Below are positions 25,392-32,840 of a stretch of DNA of 32,840 bases, piece after piece. The notes under the pieces are model-generated. The model was given only the letters and a program-made list of their open reading frames with translations, was not told the origin of the DNA and ran no database searches. Made by a program: the position numbers and the translations under genes. The number at the start of each line of letters is the position of its first letter. The first letter of the stretch is position 1. The DNA comes from Magnetococcales bacterium (GTDB lineage Bacteria; Pseudomonadota; Magnetococcia; Magnetococcales; Magnetaquicoccaceae): NCBI GenBank assembly GCA_015231775.1, contig JADGAY010000027.1, positions 1 to 32,840 of the forward strand, given 5' to 3'.

Positions 25392-28300
25392 TCATCCGGT
25401 TGGTGGTGCATCGAGGATCGCGCTGATTTTCTTGTACTCCTCCTCCATGGCATCGAGTTGGGCGATGGCGAGGGGGTTGTTCTTGAGTTCCACCTGTCCG
25501 CGCAGGCGCATGGCCTGCCATTTCACCCGGTAGGCGCCGATGCGGTCGGAGCCGGATAGGAACCACGCCACCTCCTCCTGGGCCTGATGGAAGTCGTCGG
25601 CCTGGAGGGCCTTGCGCAGCCGCCGCGCCTGCTCGGGCGCGTGTTCCAGGAAGGCGCGGCGTTGCCGATCGATCTCCAGGGGGTCACCTGCCACGGGCTT
25701 GAGGAGGGCGGCGATTCCGGTGGGCGCGTCGGCCTTTTCGGCGATGGGGGTGGCCGGTTTGCGCAGGAAGGGTTCCAGCGCGGCGTGCAACTCCTCGGAG
25801 CGGTATGGCTTGCGCAAGAATCCGCTCATGCCGGCCTCCTGGCACCGTTGCCGATCGGTTTCCAGGGCGTGGGCGGTACAAGCGATGATGGGAATGCGGG
25901 TGTTGGGGAACTGTTCCCGGTCGGCGGCACGGATTTTTCGGGTGGTTTCATAACCGTCGAGTTCCGGCATTTGCAGATCCATCAGCACCACGTCGAAAGG
26001 TTGGGTCGAAAGGAGGGTGAACGCCTCGTTGCCGTTGCCGGCCAGGGCCACTTCGTGACCGGCCTGTTCGAGCAGGTTGAGGGCCACCTTTTGGTTGTTG
26101 ATCAGGTCATCGACCACCAGGATGCGCAATGTCGAGGGGCGTCGGCCTCCCACGCGGCGTGGCGGGGCCGAGGCGGTGACCCGTCCCAGGGCGCGGTTGA
26201 CCGCGCGCAACAGCGGGAAACGGAGCAGCGGTTCCGAGAAGGGGACGGCATCGGTGAAGGCTTCGGCCAGCAAGGTCTCTTCCACGCGCCGGGCGGGCGG
26301 TGCGGTGACCACGGGGCGATTTTTCCAGCCATCGCGCTTGGAGAGTTCCGGCGGCACGGTTTCGGCGTTGCGCAGCAGGTGATAATCGACGATCAGCAGA
26401 TCATGGGGCGCCTTCGTGTCCGCCGCCTGGCGCAGCACGCCGCCCAACGCCTCCAGATCGGCCACCACCGTGGGTGTGGCGCCGGCCTGGACCAGGAGAT
26501 CGTGCAGGATGCCCCGTCCGGTGGGATTGTCGTAGGCGGCCACGATGCGCAACCCGGCCATGGGCTGGGTGGGCACTTCGACGCCGCCGCCTCGGGCCTC
26601 CATGACCGCCTCCTGTCCCGCCGGCGCGCGGCGTCCGGTGGCGAAGCGGGCCGTGAAGTGAAAGGTGCTTCCCTCACCCAGGGTGCTCTCCACCCAGATC
26701 TCCCCTTCCATCAGATGGGTGATGCTGCGACAGATGGTCAGCCCCAGACCGGTGCCCCCGTATTTGCGGGTGGTCGAGCCATCCACCTGGGTAAAGCGGT
26801 CGAAGATCTGATCCAGGCGATCCGTCGGGATGCCGATGCCGGAGTCCGACACCGAGAAACGCAACAGCACATGGCCATCGTGCTCCTCGGAAGCGCGCGC
26901 CACGTTGAGGAGCACCTCGCCCTTTTCGGTGAACTTGATGGCATTGGCGATCAGATTGATGATCACCTGGGAGAGTCGCAGCGGATCCCCCACCAGGGTT
27001 TCGGGCAGATCCGGGGCGATGCGGCAGTGGAAGCCGATCCGTTTCTGATAAGCGCGGATGGCCATGGTTTCGCAGGCGGCGCCGATGCGGCCATGCACGT
27101 CGAAGGGGATGTTCTCGAGCTTGAACTTGCCGGCCTCGATCTTGGAGAGATCCAGGATGGAGTTGATCAGATCCAGAAGGGTCTGCGAGGCGTTCTGGAC
27201 GATCAGGAGGTTGTCGCGTTGCACCTCGGTCAATTCGGTGCCGAGCACCAGATCGGTCATGCCGATGATGGCATTCATCGGACTGCGGATTTCATGACTC
27301 ATGTTTGCCAGGAATTCGCTTTTGGCGCGATTGGAGCTTTCCGCGACCTGCAGGGTCTCTTCCAGGGATTTGAGGAGCTGTTTGCGATCGGTGATGTCGT
27401 GGAGAAAGGCGGTGAAGATGGTATCTCCATCGAGCATGTCCGAGGTGAGCGCCATCTCCATGTCGATGATCGCGCCATCCGCGCGCATGGCGGGCGCCTC
27501 GATGCGGCGGCGCAGGGTGCCGTTGCGGTCGGTGCCGGTGGTCTTCCACTGTTCCATGCCGGAGATATGGCCAGCCCGTTGATCGGGGGGGATGATCAAC
27601 TCGACCACGGTCTTGCCGATGGCCTCATGGGTCGCGTAGCCGAAGAGCTTTTCCGCCGCCGGGTTGAAGCCGATCACGCGACCCTCGGCATCGGCGGTGA
27701 TGATGGCGTCGAGGGCGGAGTTGAGGATCGACCCGAGCCGTTTTTCGCGACTTTTGAGCTGTTCGTGGGCCTCCATCAAACGGCTGGTGCGTTCGGCCAC
27801 GAGGTTTTCGAAGTGGACGTTCTTTTCGATGATCTCGATGTTCTGGGATACCCGGCACAACAGTTCCTCGTCGCGGAACGGCTTGGTGAGGAAGTCGTTG
27901 GCGCCGGCCTTGAGGAACTGGGTGGCCATGTCGGTGCTGCCGTGGGAGGAGAGCCCGATGATGGCGGTGCGATCGCGGGTGTGGCGGGGTCGGATGCGTT
28001 TGATGAGTTGAAAGCCGTTCATGCCCGGCATTTCGTAATCGACGAGGATCAGGCGCACATCCGGGTGTTCCTGGAGCCGTTCGAGGGCCGATGGGCCATC
28101 GGCGGCCTCGAGCACCTGGAAGTTGCACCGTTTGAGGAACTGTTGGACATGGTGGCGTGAGCTTTTGGAGTCATCGACGACCATGGCCTTGATGGCGGCG
28201 TTTTTGCGGAGCCGGTCGATGAAGTAGAGCACCGCGTCGATGCTGCTGGCGTTGTCCTTGATGAAGTAGTCGAGCACCCGTTTGGAGACCACGCTGGCGC

Positions 28301-28565
28301 GCACGTCGTCCTTGATTTCGCCGGTGAAGACCACGGAGGGGATGTTGAGGGACTGGATGAAATCGACGATTTCGCCGTTGGGGGCGTCGGAGAGATAGAG
28401 TCCCAGGATGCCGAGAAAGAAATCGCTCCCCTCCTGGCGCACGATCTCCTTGGCCGAGGCCATGGAGGCGGCCCAGAAGACCTGGAAATGCAGTTCCGAT
28501 TCGATGCGTTGCCGCAGCAGCGCGGCAAAGCTTTTGGAACCTTCCACCAGGAGGATTTTTTCCAC
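25392..28565 (-). CDS. Multi-receiver hybrid histidine kinase (REC-like - REC - PAS - HisKA - HATPase - REC-like - REC - degenerate HPt)
   Basis: [18 protein letters not shown]...[80 protein letters not shown]...[21 protein letters not shown]. Start assigned to GTG 28565 (VEKILLVEG). Confidence 0.88.
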   Translation of the reverse strand: MEKILLVEGSKSFAALLRQRIESELHFQVFWAASMASAKEIVRQEGSDFFLGILGLYLSDAPNGEIVDFIQSLNIPSVVFTGEIKDDVRASVVSKRVLDYFIKDNASSIDAVLYFIDRLRKNAAIKAMVVDDSKSSRHHVQQFLKRCNFQVLEAADGPSALERLQEHPDVRLILVDYEMPGMNGFQLIKRIRPRHTRDRTAIIGLSSHGSTDMATQFLKAGANDFLTKPFRDEELLCRVSQNIEIIEKNVHFENLVAERTSRLMEAHEQLKSREKRLGSILNSALDAIITADAEGRVIGFNPAAEKLFGYATHEAIGKTVVELIIPPDQRAGHISGMEQWKTTGTDRNGTLRRRIEAPAMRADGAIIDMEMALTSDMLDGDTIFTAFLHDITDRKQLLKSLEETLQVAESSNRAKSEFLANMSHEIRSPMNAIIGMTDLVLGTELTEVQRDNLLIVQNASQTLLDLINSILDLSKIEAGKFKLENIPFDVHGRIGAACETMAIRAYQKRIGFHCRIAPDLPETLVGDPLRLSQVIINLIANAIKFTEKGEVLLNVARASEEHDGHVLLRFSVSDSGIGIPTDRLDQIFDRFTQVDGSTTRKYGGTGLGLTICRSITHLMEGEIWVESTLGEGSTFHFTARFATGRRAPAGQEAVMEARGGGVEVPTQPMAGLRIVAAYDNPTGRGILHDLLVQAGATPTVVADLEALGGVLRQAADTKAPHDLLIVDYHLLRNAETVPPELSKRDGWKNRPVVTAPPARRVEETLLAEAFTDAVPFSEPLLRFPLLRAVNRALGRVTASAPPRRVGGRRPSTLRILVVDDLINNQKVALNLLEQAGHEVALAGNGNEAFTLLSTQPFDVVLMDLQMPELDGYETTRKIRAADREQFPNTRIPIIACTAHALETDRQRCQEAGMSGFLRKPYRSEELHAALEPFLRKPATPIAEKADAPTGIAALLKPVAGDPLEIDRQRRAFLEHAPEQARRLRKALQADDFHQAQEEVAWFLSGSDRIGAYRVKWQAMRLRGQVELKNNPLAIAQLDAMEEEYKKISAILDAPPTG

Positions 28566-28858
28566 GGGTGCTCCCGAGTTCGAGTAAACGCCTGAACCGC
28601 GCGGCGCGGTCCCAAATTTTGGCAATTCTGGAAATATACACCATTACCGCGAAACGGTCGCTGGGACAAGTGTTTGTTTTGGCAATTATAGTATAAATGA
28701 TATCCATTTGCGGCGATTGATCGTCTCAAGGAGGCGGGCCGGTGCCGGGTTTGCCGCTGGGCAACGGCTGGGGGGCGGAAAACGCCATGGATTTTCTTGG
28801 ACCCGAGGGGCGGTTTCGGATAAACTTATCTCAGACGATCGCCACCAGGAGATGCGCC

Positions 28859-29233
28859 ATGAGCAGCCTTGTCATTCCGTTCGATACGCTGGCCTTTGTG
28901 AAGAAGCTGGAGACCGCCGGTGTCCCCTCTCCCCAGGCGGAGGCACAGGCGGAAGCCTTGTCGGATGTGTTGCAGAAGGTTGAGGAGTCGCGGCTGCAAG
29001 AGTTGGCCACGAAGGGGGATGTTCTCGCCGTTAAGAAGGAGGTCGAACTGGCGAAGGCGGAATTGCGCAAGGAGATCGAGGCCGCCAAAGTGGATACCAT
29101 CAAGTGGGTGATCGCGACAGGAATGATCATTCTGGGTGGGGTGGCCACGATCAACCGTTTCTTCCCGCCGCTCTATCACCTCCCCCCCGCCCAGGAACTG
29201 CGCCTGCCAGCCCCTCCCACGACAGCGCGCTGA
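28859..29233 (+). CDS. DUF1640 (CCDC90-like) coiled-coil protein with C-terminal TM segment
   Basis: IPFDTLAFVKKLETAGVPSPQAEAQAEALSDVLQ...LATKGDVLAVKKEVELAKAELRKEIEAAKVDTIKWVIATGMIILGGVATI. Confidence 0.75.
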   Translation: MSSLVIPFDTLAFVKKLETAGVPSPQAEAQAEALSDVLQKVEESRLQELATKGDVLAVKKEVELAKAELRKEIEAAKVDTIKWVIATGMIILGGVATINRFFPPLYHLPPAQELRLPAPPTTAR

Positions 29234-29710
29234 TTTTTTTGTCCTCCACTCCCCCGCCTGCCACCCATCCCGTGGGCCTCCCTTCCGCGCGGATGGCCGT
29301 TGATTCATCCCGTCCACGCACCGCGTCTCCCTTGACGCCATCTTATTCGCGTCATCTCCGCCACAGACGTTCTTGAAGAACTCCCCCGTCCCGTTGCTTG
29401 CAAATAACCTCCCGCGTCACCCCGCCACCACGATTTTCGGATCCGTCCCGCACAAGGTTATATCCTCTGATCCGAGCGCGGCATCAACAGCCGGATATCC
29501 AGATCTTGAGAGATGCCGCATGACTACCGTTGATCCTGTTCGAGTTGATTGATATGCTTTGAAATGGGATGATGAAACTTTTTGATCCTTTTTTCGGAGT
29601 AGTTATTAATGAACGTGGAGGATTGCGGCAGAATCCACTCCCTCGTGTTCAATTAAGCGAACAGTCTATGTTGAGATGCCTTGTAGTATTTACTTGAAGC
29701 GGAGCGGAAA

Positions 29711-29866
29711 ATGGCAAATGTCGCGCTGTCGGAGATGATCGTTCAGTTGCGGTCGGAGTTGGAGAAGGCCCAAAAAGAGGGAAGTGACAAGGATATTCGC
29801 TTTGCCAAAGGAAGAGCAAAAGGTTCAAGAGCATTTGTTGAAAATTGCTCAAGCCCATTTTGGTAA
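29711..29866 (+). pseudogene. Truncated trypco2-like (trypsin-co-occurring domain 2) reading frame, 51 aa
   Basis: MANVALSEMIVQLRSELEKAQKEGSDKDIRF resembles the start of trypco2 domains and then diverges (AKGRAKGSRAFVENCSSPFW*). Too short for the supplied ORF track. Confidence 0.5.
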
Positions 29867-30110
29867 TTTGTTGAGTGACAAGATTCTGATACAAGCTGCC
29901 GCGCTGGTGGCCAGGCACAGAACCAAGTCCGTTCAAGCGCATTGGCGGCCACTTCCCGGTCAGGCGGAGTTGATCGATCTGTTGCGCAGTGTATTCGAGC
30001 AGGCCGGAGTGGCTTTTGAGAAACAAAAGAGCGTGCTTGACACCGTGGCCCCCTTTGTTTTGGCCAAGGATCCGGCGGCGGCACGGAATTGGTCGGAGTC
30101 CGGGAAGTGA
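29784..30110 (+). pseudogene. Short ORF resembling the C-terminal lid of a MoxR-type AAA ATPase; probable deletion remnant
   Basis: FALPKEEQKVQEHLLKIAQAHFGNLLSDKILIQAAALVARHRTKSVQAHWRPLPGQAELIDLLRSVFEQAG...VLDTVAPFVLAKDPAAARNW; no Walker A/B motifs. Overlaps the trypco2-like frame. Confidence 0.4.
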
Positions 30111-32830
30111 GCAGGCGGGCGCTGCTTGGCCATGCCGATCTGGTGCGACTGGCCGGATCCTTGGACGCGGAGCGCGTGGAGGAACTGGCCTATCTGCTTG
30201 GCTATGAGAGGGAAATCAAGCCGACTCTTGCACCACCACCATCCCGGATTGAGGGCGAGGATGGCGGCAGACCGGTTAAGGAATTGCCTCGGCAAATTCT
30301 GGCTGCGCCTTTGACACCGGACTATTTTTGGAGACAGGAGCGCTTCACCATCCAGTTGAGTGATCCAGAGTTAAAGAAACGCCGAGATATCAAGCCTGAA
30401 AGTCAACGAGTGACTTATCCAGGCTGGCGGGCACGGCCCGTCATCGCGCCACCCTTTCAACCCCTGGCTCCCTGGCGGGAGTTGGTCGTGCGGTTGCGTC
30501 ATGCGCTCGGTGCCGTTGGCATGGGACCAGAGATCGACATCGACCGGGTTGTTGCTCGCATCAGTGCGGGCAAGGTGCTCGATCGATTGCCGCGCGTGCC
30601 GGTGTTCCGTTGGAGCGGTCGGTTGCAGGTGATCCTGGATCGGGGTCGCCGGTTGATTCCCTATTTCGACGATCAACGTTACGTTGCCGCCCATCTTCGG
30701 ACTTTGGTGGCCTCGTCTGATTTCATGCCGGCCATGATGGGGGACGGGGATGACATGCCTCGCTCGTTTGCCAAACACGGGGAGGAGATCCCCTACCAGT
30801 GGCCACAGCCTGGCACCCCGGTGCTGGTGATGGGTGATCTGGGGTTGCTGGCTGCGTCAGGGGGCGCAAGCCATTATTGGCTTGAGTTCGGGCAGTGTTT
30901 GCGAAGGGAGGGATGCCGTCCCGTGGTTCTGTTCCCTGGGGATCCCGTCAGATGCCCAAGGGAGATGGTCGAGGTCTGGAGCGTGGTGCCATGGGAGCGT
31001 TCCGGAAGGTTGTCGCTGGTGGATTTTAAGGTGGAACCGGTTCTGCTATTGTTGCGCCTGCTCTCCCCGGCTTTGCGCATCGAACCCGGATTGCTGCGCG
31101 CCGTGCGTCGGCTTCTGCCCGAGGGCACGATGGATGCCGGTGTTGAGGCCGAAGTGTGGCAGCACCCCTGGTTGAAGAGCGCCTCTCCCGCCGGAGCAAC
31201 GCTGAATGCCCGCCAACAGTTGGTGTTGCGTCGAGAGTTCGTGGAGTGGGTTGGGGATGAGCTGCGCCAGGAAGTGGCGCGAACGATTCGGGCGTGGCGG
31301 GCCGAACTGCCCGAGGAGATCTGGTTCCGGGAGTTGTTGTGTCTGGACCCGGCGGCGCAAGCCGGTATTCCGGGCTTTGATCTGGAGGATGCCCGACAGT
31401 ACGAACGGGCATTTTGCGCCGAGTTGAGCGGGACCGGAAAGGGTGTTACGCCGCATGGCCTGGATCTGATTTGGCAGGAGGCGAGCGTGGCACCGGCCTC
31501 CCGCTATTTCTGGTACGATCCCGAGGTCGGGTCCATGTTGGTCCAGTTGAACCATCGGTTGAACAGGGACCGCCCGGATTATCAACTACCTGAGGGGGTC
31601 ACCCCCGATCAGATTGGCCCGGATCCAGAGGACCAGCCGATTGATATCCAGGTAATCCAGATCGGTTCGGAACTTCACCTGAGAACCTCTCAACACGACG
31701 TGGGGAGTTTTCTCGCCCGGATCCGCACCGTGAATGGGTTGGTGACGGTGGGTGGGGTTGAGGAGGGAGAACCGATACTCGATACGGATAATGCGCCATT
31801 TTATCAAGGTGGTGATGATGCACCGTTTTACAAGGGTGGCGATGACGCCCCCTTTTGGAGTGAGGATGATAAGGCTCCGTTTTGGAGTGGCGACGAAAAA
31901 GCTCCATTTTGGAAATTCGGTCACTCCCGCTCCAAGGGTGATCCCGCCTTCTGGAAATCCGGCGCGCCGCCTGCCTGGGCGGACGCCTGGGGATGGGACG
32001 AGTATGGCGCGTGGGTCGAATTCGTCGTCAAGGGGGTGCGCCAGCGCATGCGCTGGATCCCGCCGGGGGAGTTCATGATGGGCTCGCCGGAAGACGAACA
32101 TGACCGGTATCCTGACGAAGGTCCACAGCACCGGGTGACCATCCGGGCCGGATACTGGCTGTGCGATACCGCTTGTACGCAAGAGATGTGGCAGGCGGTG
32201 ATGGGGAGTAATCCCAGCCATTTTCAGTCCCCGGATCGCCCGGTGGAGCAGGTGAGTTTTGAGGATGCGCGTGCGTTTTGTAAACAATTGGAGTCACTTC
32301 TGCCCGGTTTGGGCTTGGGTCTGCCCAGTGAGGCGCAATGGGAGTATGCCTGTCGGGCCGGGATCACGACACCGTTCTCCTTTACCACCACCACCATCAC
32401 CACGGAGCAGGTGAATTTTGATGGTAATCATCCCTATCTCCCGGATGATGCGAAGGGTGAGTATCGTGAGACGACCGTGCCTGTGACCTCTCTTCCTGAG
32501 AATCCCTGGGGGCTGTATGAAATGCACGGCAATGTACAGGAGTGGTGCCAGGATACTTGGCATGAAAACTACTCTAACGCACCCAAGGATGGGAGTGCCT
32601 GGGTGGATGTGAATGTTGATAGCCACGTGTTGCGTGGCGGATCTTGGAGTTCCTTGGCTCGCGTCTCACGGTCGGCATTTCGGCACTGGTACGATCCGTT
32701 GTATCGCTTTGATAATATTGGCTTCCGCTGTGCCCGAGTTCAGCAAGCTCAAGCTGGAGGCAAGGAGCAAGCCGAGCCGGTCTCTGCGGAATGTGTCAAT
32801 GAAAATGAGACACTCGTCTTCAGAATTTAA
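30107..32830 (+). CDS. SAV_2336-like N-terminal domain fused to a formylglycine-generating-enzyme (FGE-sulfatase/SUMF1-like) domain
   Basis: N-terminal part: LPRVPVFRWSGRLQVILDRGRRLIPYFDDQ...GTPVLVMGDLGLL...FGQCLRREGCRPVVLFPGDP. C-terminal part: MRWIPPGEFMMGSPEDEHDRYPDEGPQHRVTI...PVEQVSFEDARAFCKQL...LPSEAQWEYACRAG...NPWGLYEMHGNVQEWCQD...VLRGGSWSS...IGFRCAR. GTGA overlap with the upstream frame; TTG 30089 is an alternative start. Confidence 0.82.
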   Translation: MSRRALLGHADLVRLAGSLDAERVEELAYLLGYEREIKPTLAPPPSRIEGEDGGRPVKELPRQILAAPLTPDYFWRQERFTIQLSDPELKKRRDIKPESQRVTYPGWRARPVIAPPFQPLAPWRELVVRLRHALGAVGMGPEIDIDRVVARISAGKVLDRLPRVPVFRWSGRLQVILDRGRRLIPYFDDQRYVAAHLRTLVASSDFMPAMMGDGDDMPRSFAKHGEEIPYQWPQPGTPVLVMGDLGLLAASGGASHYWLEFGQCLRREGCRPVVLFPGDPVRCPREMVEVWSVVPWERSGRLSLVDFKVEPVLLLLRLLSPALRIEPGLLRAVRRLLPEGTMDAGVEAEVWQHPWLKSASPAGATLNARQQLVLRREFVEWVGDELRQEVARTIRAWRAELPEEIWFRELLCLDPAAQAGIPGFDLEDARQYERAFCAELSGTGKGVTPHGLDLIWQEASVAPASRYFWYDPEVGSMLVQLNHRLNRDRPDYQLPEGVTPDQIGPDPEDQPIDIQVIQIGSELHLRTSQHDVGSFLARIRTVNGLVTVGGVEEGEPILDTDNAPFYQGGDDAPFYKGGDDAPFWSEDDKAPFWSGDEKAPFWKFGHSRSKGDPAFWKSGAPPAWADAWGWDEYGAWVEFVVKGVRQRMRWIPPGEFMMGSPEDEHDRYPDEGPQHRVTIRAGYWLCDTACTQEMWQAVMGSNPSHFQSPDRPVEQVSFEDARAFCKQLESLLPGLGLGLPSEAQWEYACRAGITTPFSFTTTTITTEQVNFDGNHPYLPDDAKGEYRETTVPVTSLPENPWGLYEMHGNVQEWCQDTWHENYSNAPKDGSAWVDVNVDSHVLRGGSWSSLARVSRSAFRHWYDPLYRFDNIGFRCARVQQAQAGGKEQAEPVSAECVNENETLVFRI
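31787..31921 (+). repeat. In-frame tandem repeat, 5 x 27 bp, encoding [DE]-x-APF-[YW]-xxx
   Basis: DNAPFYQGG / DDAPFYKGG / DDAPFWSED / DKAPFWSGD / EKAPFWKFG, uninterrupted 9-aa period between the N-terminal and FGE domains. Confidence 0.95.
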
Positions 32831-32840
32831 TGTCGAGGCC

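Noticed and set aside
25587-28160. 857-aa plus-strand ORF
   Set aside because: Antisense shadow of the minus-strand hybrid kinase, which carries clear HisKA/HATPase/REC motifs.
32792-32815. DGR-type hairpin after the variable-region-like segment (GTGTC...GACAC)
   Set aside because: Only a 5-bp stem with an 11-nt loop inside coding sequence; could easily be chance.
29784-32830. A complete DGR (reverse transcriptase, template repeat, Avd) in this window
   Set aside because: No reverse-transcriptase ORF and no second copy of the 32627-32737 segment was found; any such parts would have to lie beyond 32840.

Overview
This is a high-GC proteobacterial segment whose style suggests Magnetococcales; that taxonomic guess is inference only. 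The ordinary gene content is pgpA, a cinA-family gene, an L,D-transpeptidase, an HD-GYP response regulator, hemD, an MFS transporter, folB-folK, dapA, smpB, ihfA/HU and a DUF1640-like coiled-coil gene. Four multidomain kinases or kinase-response regulator hybrids are also present. Parts that stand out: (i) The ~430-bp gap between a giant CHAT gene and an MFS gene is built from two facing copies of a four-hairpin module. The framework and loops are conserved, but every stem has a different sequence and still pairs perfectly. A third, partial copy opens the window. (ii) A signalling run of hybrid kinase and REC-kinase leads into a predicted secreted ~2593-aa TolB-like/TPR/CHAT protein, which also seems to carry an internal Cys-less pseudo-CHAT. 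(iii) At the right edge is a conflict-system-like locus: a truncated trypco2-like start, a short MoxR-lid-like remnant, and a SAV_2336-like/FGE-sulfatase protein. That protein has a perfect 9-aa periodic linker and a C-terminus resembling the variable region of diversity-generating retroelement (DGR) targets. All domain calls come from reading motifs by eye; no database search was run.
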